This document shows, in pieces, positions 23,301 to 32,029 of a stretch of 64,000 nt of DNA (position 1 is the first letter of the stretch; the number at the start of each line of letters is the position of its first letter). The notes under the pieces are model-generated. The model had not been told where the DNA came from and did no database searches. It saw nothing but the letters and a program-made list of their open reading frames with translations. Origin of the DNA: Heterohyrax brucei (taxonomy: Eukaryota; Chordata; Mammalia; Hyracoidea; Procaviidae); NCBI GenBank assembly GCA_028571685.1, contig CM053158.1, positions 61,844,001 through 61,908,000 on the forward strand, written 5' to 3'. The position numbers were made by a program, and so were the translations under genes.

Positions 23301-24084
23301 GAAGTTGATGATCATAAATTGACAAATTTAAAATGAAAGCAGTCATGCTAGTTGTGATCTTTTCTCTAGCCTACTGGGTACAGACAACAGCAAAAGGAGG
23401 CAGTTGGGTTTAACCATGGTTAGCGAAGTAGTGTAGAGAAATAATGAAGCAAAGGAGCTGGAAGTACTTATAATGAAGGCACTGTAATGACTGCATGAAG
23501 GGGCAAGGAGTGAAACAGAGACAGCAGAGGATGAGCGGTATTTTAAGTGTGAGATTACACAAAATCAAAATACTATTATTTAACAAATATTAAATATTTG
23601 TCTTATTAAATATCTGCCTCAGCATAAAAACCATCCTGTACATTTTTTTTAAGACAAGAAAAAGTCACTATTACCAACAAATATTTATCATGTGTTTACT
23701 ATATAAAGGATATTGCATTAAATGCAAAAGATACAAATAAGCATAACAATCAACCTCCTAAAAGGTAGAGCTGAAAGGGAACTGAGAAATTGTAGTCTAA
23801 GATCCTTATTTTACAAAAAGGGATACCAAGATTTAATGACATCTAAAATCACAAAGGTAGTGCTAAGACTATGCCAAGGTCTCTTAAATTCTAGTACTTT
23901 GCTGCCATCTCAGCCTTCAAAATTAACATATTAGAAAATTTCTACAAGGATGTACAAAAAATAACTCACAGCAGTATCCTCAGGAAATGATAATGACAGT
24001 GGGGAAGTCTTTTATTTTTCACGCCATTATTACTTGAATTTTCTGCCATGAGCATGTATCATATTAATAATGAAAATAATGTGG
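23301..24084. other. No gene; possible weak MIR-like piece
   Basis: Mostly unrecognised. The section 23790-23910 (TTATTTTACAAAAAGGGATACC, AAATCACAAAGGTAGTGCTA) has the layout of a degraded MIR on the minus strand, but the match is weak. The 70-codon frame at 23722-23934 is not supported as a gene. Confidence 0.35.
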
Positions 24085-25200
24085 TAGTGGTGGTGTTGTT
24101 AGGCACTGTTGAGTGAGTTCCAACTCATAGCTGCTCTATGTACAACAGAACAAAACACTACTGGGTTCTGAGCCGTCCTCACAATAGCTGTTACGCTTGA
24201 GCCCACTGCTGCAGACACTGTTGCAGCCACTATGTCAATCTGTCTTGCTGAGGGTCTTTTTTTTCACTGATTTTCTACTCTAACAAGCACAATGTCCTAT
24301 TCCAGGGACCTATCTCTCCTGAAAACATGTCCACAGTGTATGAGATGAAAGTCTTGCCAATCTCACTTCTAATGCGCATTCTGGCTGTATTTCTTCTGAG
24401 ACAGGTCTGTCCTTCTGGTTTGTTCTTCTGGCAGCCCAGGAAATATTCAACAATCTATGCCAAAGACATCAATTTTTTGGTTTTCCTTAATTCACTGTCC
24501 AGTTTTCACATGCATGCGAGGTAAGTAAAAACACCATGGTTTGACTCAGGCATTTCAACACCTCCAGGAGATCTTTAGCAGCAGATCTGCCCATTGCAAT
24601 ACATCATTTGATTTCTTTACTGCTGTTTCTATGGCCACTGATTGTGGATAAAAGTAAAATGAAATCCTTGACAATTTCAACATTTTCTCCACTTACCAAG
24701 ATCTTGCTTACTAGTTGAGACGGGAGGATTTTTGTTTCCTTTATGCTGAGGTATAATCCCTAATGAAGTCTATGGTGTTTGATTTTCATCAGTAAGTGCT
24801 CAAGTTCTCTCCACTTTCAGCAAGCTTCAAGTTCTCTTCACTTTCAACAAGGTTGTATCATCTGTATATCGCAGGTTGTTCATAAGACTTCCTCCGATCC
24901 TGATGCTGTATTCTTCTTCATACAGTCCAGCTTCTCAGATTATTTGCTCAGCATACAGATTAGTACAGTGAAAGGACACAACCCTGACACAGACTTTTCC
25001 TGACTTTAAACCAGGCAGTATTTCACTGCTATTTATAAGGTTTGCACTGGTTAATTTTTTTTTCAAAGGCAGACTACCAGGTCTGTCTTAGTCTAAAAGC
25101 TCAGGTGAAATCTATGCACCATGGGTGACCCTGCTTGTACTGATGGCATAGTTTCCAGCATCAAAGCAACTCACAAGCCCCCGTAGTGATGGTGGACATA
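24085..25200 (-). mobile_element. RTE LINE with large internal deletion
   Basis: The left part (24085-25030) is the last 950 bases of an RTE: tail TTAGGCACTGTTGAGTGAGT, then AACAGAACAAAACACT, TGAGGGTCTTTTTTTTCACTG, up to a CTGACTTTAAACCAGGCAGT block. The right part (25030-25200) is RTE 5' UTR (CAGACTACCAGGTCTGTCTT; GCATAGTTTCCAGCATCAAA). Compared with the full copy at 49340-52335, about 1.9 kb is absent, including the endonuclease and the first part of the reverse transcriptase. It is therefore non-autonomous. Confidence 0.8.
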
Positions 25201-25476
25201 AGAAGAATTATACTCATCCTCTTGTACTTTATACTAACTTTTTGTTTTTCTTCTTGAAACTTCAGCAAGTTCCATCACAGGAATGTAAAAAACAACTGAT
25301 AACATTTTTCTTAGTTAATTAACCTGTGGGATGAGACCATCATCCCACTTCCCCTTATCTCTCTACTTGTAGTTACTCTTCTTGAGATAGAAAAATGGGA
25401 CAGTGGGACTGATGTAAATTAAATATAATGTGCAACATGCAAGATGAAATAATAACCATCTGGAACAAAACAACCC
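25201..25476. other. No feature recognised
   Basis: No gene or repeat could be recognised in this short stretch. Confidence 0.4.
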
Positions 25477-25970
25477 TGTCTTAGCTTTCCCACATCCTTG
25501 CAAGATAAAATGAGTTACTTACAGTAGCTAACCAGTGTCCTTGACCTGCTTTTGCAGAAGCTGCAGAAACAGTTCGCTGAATATGCTTAAAGAAAAACCC
25601 CTTGATTGCTATATGACCTTCCACTGGAAGCCCCTAAAGGCCTGACCCAGCCTGAGGATACCAACACGGGGAGGAAAACACTGCCCAAGCACAAGAATCC
25701 ATAGTTATGACCCACTCCAGGCCCCAGAAACCTTTGCTGCAGAATCCATCTTCATGTCCACAACCTTACTAGCCTGTTCCCATCCATTCCTCTAGAAACT
25801 TTGCCCTTTTCTTGGAAAACTCCAGAAAAATCATTGTTCCATGCTTAGCCTTGAGACTATAAAGCCTGTAACACCTCTTTCTTTGAGGGGAGGCAGACTT
25901 TAAAGGAAACATACCCTCTGCCTTCCTGCATACCTGTGCATAACAAAATCACTTGCTTCTCATTTCATAC
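25477..25970 (+). mobile_element. Solo LTR, ERV1-like
   Basis: Starts TGTCTTAGCTTTCCCACATC. It holds a TATA-like box in GAGACTATAAAGCCTGTAAC at about 25853-25872, then a C/T-rich R-U5-like region (TACCCTCTGCCTTCCTGCAT) and a diverged poly(A) signal ATAACAAAATCACTTGC. It ends near CTCATTTCATAC. This promoter, poly(A) signal and TG start order is that of a retroviral LTR. No flanking internal sequence was seen. Class is inferred. Confidence 0.6.
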
Positions 25971-26189
25971 CCATCTCAAAAGATTTGCTGTTTAGGTTGA
26001 TAGCACGAACCTTGCTTAGTTTTGCAGTAACAACAGTACAACATGGGGAATGGGATTGGCTATGTAATTTAAAGAAAGGCAACACAATATACTGTGCATA
26101 GCAACCAAAACTATATACTTTCAATTGTATATCTATCAGTTTTTTTGAATCAAGACATATTAACATTTAAGAAATCAAATTTTCCATTA

Positions 26190-26675
26190 AAAAAAAGTCC
26201 ATGAACTTAATTGTTCTAAGTGCTGCATACCTCATTGCTGAATATCACCCCAGTCATCTTCAAAGTACTTCCTTTGGTAAGCTATGCACTGATGCCAGCA
26301 CCTAGCCTACCCTACAAAGCAATTCTGGAACTCTTTCTGGAATGCCCACTGTATACGGTGGCAAGTTCATGAACTTAGTTGTATAGTTGTCTGTGAGGGA
26401 GTTTTTAGACAGGAAACACCCTGTCTGGCCCCTAATAACTTCTTTACCCAAAGGTAAAGGAAATATTTTTAAAGGAAGACATTTTGATGACATTCAAAAC
26501 ATCACGCATATTACAACACCTCTGATAGCCATTCCAGAAAAAGAGTTCCAAAATTACTTTGAAAAGTGGATAAGGCACTGACATCCATGTATAGCTTCCC
26601 TAGGGGAGTACTTCAAAGGTGACTGTAGTGATATTCAGCAATATCTAGAATGAGTTCATGAATTTAATTGGCAGT
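26190..26675 (+). mobile_element. Mariner-type DNA transposon remnant (transposase C-terminal part)
   Basis: The + frame at about 26450-26600 reads KGRHFDDIQNI, then IPEKEFQNYFEKW; beyond a stop the same style continues with a GEYFKGD-like stretch near 26605-26625. This is the C-terminal signature of mariner transposases (the DD34D family). The catalytic core is not recognisable. The motif (G)TTCATGAAYTTARTTG occurs three times, at 26198-26213 (one mismatch), 26365-26381 and 26654-26670. An ancient mammalian mariner such as MARNA is likely. Confidence 0.6.
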
Positions 26676-26784
26676 CTGTTTACATCACTCTTTAGTGAAG
26701 CCACTTGGTATACAATACCTAAATACTGCCAAAATCATTACGAACCTTTTGTAATACTTTCAAAAAGAAATAAATAAACACAAA

Positions 26785-26915
26785 AATAAAACTTACTGTC
26801 ATGAAGTTGATTTTGACTCATAATGACCACATATGATAGAGTAGAACTGCCCCACAGGGTTTCCAAGGTAGATCCAAATTGTCAAAAGCTCTTAATCACT
26901 AGACCACCTAAGAAA
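26785..26915 (-). repeat. AfroSINE type 1 with deletion
   Basis: AAATAAAACTTACTGTCATG, ATGATAGAGTAGAACTGCCC and CACAGGGTTTCCAAGG, then a shortened head ending AATCACTAGACCACC. Confidence 0.8.
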
Positions 26916-27309
26916 GTATGTCATTTCTATTTTGTAAAGCAAGGTAAAAATGGATTTTTCTATTGTCAACTGTATTCAAATGCTTGTCTTCTTTAAATCA
27001 CGGGTTTGTTACAGGTTTTCCAATCACTAGCTGGCTCATCATAAATTGTATCCCTAGAAATTCTGTTTTCTTAGAAGACCCTATATGATATGCCTTTCTC
27101 CTACTATTTGCAATACATAGGAAAAGTTAGATATTTTATGAGGTGGTAATTACAGTGAATCAAATTTTTTAAAGTGGTTTATTTCAGTTTCTTGGGGTAA
27201 CTTTTGACTTTAGATAGACATCTTTTCCAACAAGTACAACTGACAAAGTAGACTATTATGCAGACAAAGAAAATACTGTTCAAACAAATTCATCAGTGGC
27301 TATATAAGA
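26916..27309. other. No feature recognised
   Basis: AT-rich sequence without recognisable genes or repeats. Confidence 0.4.
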
Positions 27310-27440
27310 CCCAAGCAGTCCTGTTAGCACACTGGTTAAGAGCTACAGCTACTAACCAAAGATTAGCAGTTAGAATCCACCCACCAGCTGCTACTTGGAA
27401 ATCCTACGGCACAGGATTGCTTTCACTGTGTAACAGCAGA
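27310..27440 (+). repeat. AfroSINE type 1, diverged
   Basis: AGTCCTGTTAGCACACTGGT, AAGAGCTACAGCTACTAACC and TTAGCAGTTAGAATCCACCC are the tRNA-like head. The part after CTTGGAAATCCTACGGCAC has decayed. Confidence 0.7.
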
Positions 27441-27957
27441 GGCGAGCAGTTAACTGTACATCCTGCAAAGCCTAAATATTTACTTTGTAGCCTTTCAGAA
27501 AAAGAAAACATTTGCAGAGCTGCTCCTGATTAGACCTGCCTTCTGAAAGATTATTACAGGAGAGGTAAGGCTTACTTCTTGTGGATAAGTATTTTCCTAA
27601 GAACTGTTCAAGAGATCTGGTCTAATTATTACTGACACATAAATTCATCTTATTTAAGGAGACACGTTTAGCAAAGTAGAGATAAACCCTTCCGCGCACA
27701 ATACGCCAGTCAGTTTAAAGTATATCTAATCAACCATGTTTTAACCCAGAACACACAATCTGAAACATAAATCTAGTAAAACTTCTGCTTCTCTTTGTCC
27801 AAGGAAAACAAACTGTAACAGTAGTATGAAAGAAAATCCTTAATAAATAAGGCTGACACGGCTTTACTTTTCTTCTCAATTCAAAAAGACATTGGATGAT
27901 TACAGACAAAAGTTTCCTATAAGTTAAGTTATCCTCTGACTCTATGCTGTGCATGTG
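27441..27957. other. No feature recognised
   Basis: No gene or nameable repeat. The minus-strand frame at 27730-27960 has no recognisable domain. Confidence 0.4.
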
Positions 27958-28085
27958 CACTTTCTTTTGCCTGGAAGCTTTTCTCTACATCAGTAGTCAT
28001 TCCTCTGATTCTATACACCTACTGTTCGAGTTTTAGCTAAAGTGTCGGCTCTTCTACAAAGATTTCACCTCAGACTAGAAGCTTC
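27958..28085 (+). repeat. L2 LINE fragment
   Basis: TTTGCCTGGAAGCTTTTCTC, TTTTAGCTAAAGTGTC and AAAGATTTCACCTC follow the order of the L2 3' region. Strongly diverged. A short (AAAT)n repeat follows at 28125-28145. Confidence 0.5.
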
Positions 28086-28189
28086 GTCATCTGTCATCTG
28101 TAAACATGCAAGCTTTTGTGCTAAAAATAAATAAATAAATAAAAAAGAAAACACCTGTCTCTGGATCCTAACTGTATAACATTCTAGAA

Positions 28190-28940
28190 AAGGCAAAACC
28201 ACCCAGGCAGCCAAAAACCAGCGGTTGCCAGGGGCTCAAGGGGAGAGAGGGAGGGATGAGTAAGTACAGCACAAGGCATTTCTAGAAGAGTGAAACTATT
28301 CAAAATGATACTGTAATAACGGACAAACGATATTATGCATCTGTCATGTCATCAAACTATGCAATACAAAGAATAAACTCTAATGTATACTATGTTATTG
28401 CTACCTGCCACAAAAACAGCTTACAACTCCTAGAGACCCCAGGCACACTGGAACAAAGTGCTGCCCAGACTCGCACCACGACCATTATCAGCTGCACAAA
28501 CAGGACTGTTGTGATCCACAGGGTTTTTACTGGTTAATTTCTGGAAGTAGACTTCCAGGCCTTTCTTCCTAGTCTTAGTCTGGAAGCTCCACTGATACCT
28601 GTTCAGCATCATAGCAACATGCATGCCACTAATGACAGGCAGGTAGTTGCTGTGTGTGCCATGCACTGGCCAAGAATCAAATCAATGGAAGGCAATCCAA
28701 CAGAATCAAGGTGTCTCCGGCATGGAAGGTAAAAATTCTACAATTGAACCACCAAACTCTTCACAGTCAACTATGGACTTTATAGTAACATATCAATACT
28801 GGCTCATCAACTGCAACAAAGGTACCACATGAATGCAAAGTTAATAACAGGAGTGTGGGGGGTAGTATACAGAAATTCTGTATCTTCTTCACAATTTCTC
28901 TGTGAATTTTCAACTGCTCTGAAAAATGAATGTTAAACAC
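28190..28940 (+). mobile_element. Ancient L1 (L1M-type) 3' end, split by a SINE
   Basis: Left part 28190-28394 (AACCAGCGGTTGCCAGGGGC; GAATAAACTCTAATGTATAC). Right part 28770-28940 (CTATGGACTTTATAGTAACA; TCATCAACTGCAACAAAGGT; GGTAGTATACAGAAATTCTG). These blocks are contiguous in old mammalian L1 3' ends, so the 28395-28757 element is an insertion. Confidence 0.7.
28395..28757 (-). repeat. SINE with tRNA-Gly-like head and RTE-derived body
   Basis: On the minus strand the head begins near 28757 with TTGGTGGTTCAATTGTAGAA and ACCTTCCATGCCGGAGACAC, close to tRNA-Gly (TTGGTGGTTCAGTGGTAGAA). About 24 extra bases between two GAATCAA repeats (28673-28679, 28701-28707) interrupt the T-loop region. The body then matches the RTE 5' UTR (GGCATGCATGTTGCTATGATG; GGAGCTTCCAGACTAAG), followed by a 3' part. 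Imperfect direct repeats of about 20 bases, AAACTCTAATG..ACTATG and AAACTCTTCAC..ACTATG, flank it (28375-28394, 28754-28775). Confidence 0.7.
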
Positions 28941-29032
28941 ACAAACACATCTTCATAAATATACAGAGCACCTCCCAAGAGTAGGGAGGGATCCATGTTA
29001 TATACACCCAAATAGCCAAGACACTAATAAAA

Positions 29033-29160
29033 ATGACTAACATTTATTGAGTTCTTTTATGTTACACAGTGTGGTAGGTACTTCATGAGCATTTTAATTT
29101 AATCCTCACAATAATCACACTCAAACGATGAAACACAAGTTTAGGGAGATTCCTGAAGAC
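29033..29160 (-). repeat. MIR SINE
   Basis: ACATTTATTGAGTTCTTTTA, CAGTGTGGTAGGTACTTCAT and TTAATTTAATCCTCACAATA are the antisense MIR order. Confidence 0.75.
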
Positions 29161-29741
29161 TCTGCCCTAATCCTCATTCTCATTCTAAACCTCTTCCTAA
29201 GTAGTTTCTACACAATTAAGACTTCAATAACCTTTTCCCACTGACTCCTTCATTTCTAATATCTAACTCCTCACTTAACATCTCCTCCTGGGTGAATGTC
29301 TCAAAGACACAATAAACTTAATATATTCAAAATCAATCACCCGTAAGAAAATCTCCTGGACCTATCACAGTGTTCCATAACTTGATGACACTATCAACCA
29401 CACAAGCCAGAAACAAGCCAGAGGGGTATCTGGTATGATCTCAGACACCACTTTGTCCCTCATTTCTCACACCCAAGCCATCACTAAGTATGGTCTAAGC
29501 ATTTTTTGAATCTATACATTTCTTCTATTACTATCATCATAGTCTTAAGATACCAAAAGTTTCACCTAAGTAAAAAGCAAAAAACCTTTGGTCTCCACCA
29601 TCATCCTTCCAAAATTTACTTAAAACACACTAAAGTCACAGTGATCTTTTAAAAATGTAAATCTTTTCACGCTTAAAATCTTTCCACAGCTTCACATTTC
29701 ACTAAAGGCAACTCTTTAATGCAGGTCCTATGAGAGCTGAC

Positions 29742-30115
29742 AAAGTCCCTGGGTTACACAAATGGTTTGCACTTGACTATTAACCTGAAAGAAACCCTGG
29801 TGAAGTAGTGGGTTAAGTGCTATGTCTGCTAACCAAAAGGTTGGCAGTTCAAATCTGTCATGCACTCCTTGGAAACTCCTTGGAAACTACGGGGCAGTTT
29901 TACTCTGACCTCTAGGGTCACTATAAGTTGGCATGACTCAACAGCAGTAGGTTTGCTTTGGGTTTTATTAACCGAAAGGTTGGCAGTTTGAACCCTCAAT
30001 AGAGGAAAGGCCCAGTGATCTGATCTAAGAAAATCCTATAGAGTAGTTCTATTCAATAACACATGGAGTCACCAGGAGTCAGAACTGACTCGATGGCAAC
30101 AGGTTTGATTTTGGT
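29742..30115 (+). repeat. AfroSINE type 2, interrupted by a type 1 SINE
   Basis: Head 29742-29789 (AAAGTCCCTGGGTTACACAA; TTTGCACTTGACTATTAACC). The body is 29967-30115 (AACCGAAAGGTTGGCAGTTTG; AGAGTAGTTCTATTCAATAAC; ATGGCAACAGGTTTGATTT). The type differs from type 1 by its AGTCCCTGGG head and the CCGAAAGGTT form. The type 1 copy at 29790-29966 splits it, and both lie in L2. Confidence 0.8.
29790..29966 (+). repeat. AfroSINE type 1 inside a type 2 SINE
   Basis: Starts GAAACCCTGGTGAAGTAGTG and ends ATGACTCAACAGCAGTAGGTT with a TTTGCTTTGGGTTT tail. The flanks TATTAACCTGAAAG and TATTAACCGAAAGG are target-site duplications of host SINE sequence. Confidence 0.85.
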
Positions 30116-30673
30116 TAAATGTGAACTCATCCTACCTCTCTAGCCTCATCTCACACCAGCTTCACTCAGTGCTGCCCAGTCCTATAACATTAGCTCCCTC
30201 AAACCACTACACTTTTGACATCCTTACAAAATGTTTTACTTGGAACTGTCTCTTCTCTCTACGCCAAGTTACTGCCTGTTCCTTGAGATTAGTTCAAATG
30301 CCACTTACGAGCTTAGGGAAACTTATCCTGACTCTAAGTCAGTATCTTCAATTACAACATGACACTGCCTTTAGTTGAAATTTTACATTTATTATTTTAA
30401 AATTTTAAATTTTACATTTATCTCTGTGATTTGTCTCATTCACTAGACTATATTTTTCCCAATACTGCACCCAAGACAAATGGCATAGTACGAGACAGTA
30501 TTTCATGAATGAAATACAAGATGGTAAATGCCTTTCTCAAAGTCAGACAGCTAAAAAAAAAGAAAAGCTGGTATATGAAAGTACCATCTTTGGAGTCTGC
30601 TCTCACCAGAAATCAGTACTCTTCCTAAAAATCTAGCATTAGGCCCAGAAAAGTAACAAGGGCTCAATTTTAC

Positions 30674-31066
30674 TGTTAGTTGCTGTTGAGTCAACTCCTA
30701 CTCATGGCAACCCCACGTACAAGAGAACGTGTCGCCTGGTCCTGCCACCTTCAAACTTTTGGTACACTCCTGTCCATGCTGCAGCCATTGCTTATTTTGC
30801 ATGCCTTCCTACCAAGGGGCTTACCTTCCAGAAGTATACTGGAAAACATTCTGTTGTGATTCATAAGGTTTTCTTTGGCAGACAATGTGGTAGACACTTC
30901 ACAAGCACCTTAATTTAACCCTCACAGTAACCTTCCTAGTTTAGTCTGTAAGCTCCACTGAAACCTGTCTACCATGAGTGATCCTGCTAGTATTTGAAAT
31001 ACCAAAGTATCATACTAACATGCAAGCCATCACAGTAATACAAACTGTCAGACACATGGTGGAAGT
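30674..31066 (-). mobile_element. Short RTE-derived non-autonomous element
   Basis: Plus-strand order: TTGCTGTTGAGTCAACTCCT (3' end), GGTCCTGCCACCTTCAAACT, CATTCTGTTGTGATTCATAAG, then CTTCCTAGTTTAGTCTGTAAG and TGAAACCTGTCTACCATGAG (RTE 5' UTR-like) and TACAAACTGTCAGACACATGG. All LINE coding sequence is absent. At 30884-30935 a MIR-like block (GTGGTAGACACTTCACAAGC; TTAACCCTCACAGTAAC) replaces the expected sequence. Confidence 0.65.
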
Positions 31067-31239
31067 TCTCAGAAAACAATCTGTTAAAATGAAACAGTAC
31101 ACAATCAACCCACCAGGCACGACCATGCTTCCTTGGAAAAAAGTATCTAGAGTTTAATATAAAACATAACCAGAAACATATTCATGCATTTGGAATACAT
31201 GTGCTTTTCCTCCCGGTGTTCCCTCACCTTATAAAAGAC

Positions 31240-31590
31240 CTTCATGCTCCACCTCTGCCTATAGCTCAAGGCTTATTTGCCAACCCTGTTCTTCTTCACT
31301 CCCTTTGTTTCAGTACAGAACTGTGATCCTCCTAAGTAAGCCATGTTTTTTGTTTAACTCAGAATCCATGTACTTGCTGTTCTTTCTGCTTTGAGTACCA
31401 TTCCTTCCTGGGCAAATCAACTTCAAATGGTTCTGAAAACTTGTCATCTCCTGCAGTTAGCCATCTGTGATGCCTGTCCTTCTATTAAGTAGCATGTTTT
31501 CACTACGAGTATTTTAATTTCTAAGTCAGTCCCTCTTATTAGTTCTTTAATGGCAGAAGTTGTGTCATTTGTTTCTTATTCTTATTACCA
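31240..31590 (+). repeat. L2 LINE fragment
   Basis: ATGCTCCACCTCTGCCTATAG, TTTGAGTACCATTCCTTCCTGG and TTAATGGCAGAAGTTGTGTC resemble the L2 3' end in sense order. Diverged. Confidence 0.45.
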
Positions 31591-31591
31591 C

Positions 31592-31770
31592 TTAAAAAAA
31601 AAAAAAAAAAAAAAAACAAGCAACCAATTCACTGCCATGGAGTCAGGTCCGACTCACAGCCACCCTAGAGGTCAGAGTAGAACTGCCACACTGAGTATCC
31701 AAGGAGCGCCTGGGAGATGTAAACTGCCGACCTTTTGGTTAGCAGACACAGCACTTAACCCACTACCAAT
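31592..31770 (-). repeat. AfroSINE type 1 with 22-base A tail
   Basis: The A run (31594-31615) is the tail. Then come CACTGCCATGGAGTCAGGTC, GGTCAGAGTAGAACTGCCAC and GCCGACCTTTTGGTTAGCAG, with a head ending CTTAACCCACTACC. Confidence 0.9.
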
Positions 31771-32029
31771 AAGTGACCGACAGTAACTGCTAGGTGCTTG
31801 TTGGTTCAATTCCAGAATAAATTATTGCAGGACAGCAAATGAGTTGCTCTGATTCTGGAGATATTTGGGCCAGAAATGCAAATATGGGATAGCAAGGGCC
31901 TGATGCTATAAGCAGAGACGTCCAAACTAGGGAAAAGGAACAGCAACCACCTGTTCTACAAAATATTCTATAAACGCTCCAACGGATAGATCCTTTCCTT
32001 TTCCATTTTACAGTTAACCTGTAATCCTT
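31771..32029. other. No feature recognised, left flank of the CpG island
   Basis: No repeat or gene recognised; base composition shifts towards GC at its right edge. Confidence 0.4.

Larger units (their letters stand above)
29400..30520 (+). repeat. L2 LINE 3' region, split by nested SINEs
   Basis: Left part 29400-29741 (CACTTTGTCCCTCATTTCTC; CACAGTGATCTTTTAAAAAT; AATCTTTCCACAGCTTCACA). Right part 30116-30520 (CTACCTCTCTAGCCTCATCT; TTAGTTCAAATGCCACTTAC; TTGTCTCATTCACTAGACTA). They follow the L2 3' order. The frame at 30121-30378 lies in this element. Confidence 0.65.

Noticed and set aside
28655..28757. Functional tRNA-Gly gene
   Set aside because: The tRNA-like sequence has an insertion in the T-loop region, several mismatches and runs straight into RTE-derived sequence; it is a SINE head, not a tRNA gene.
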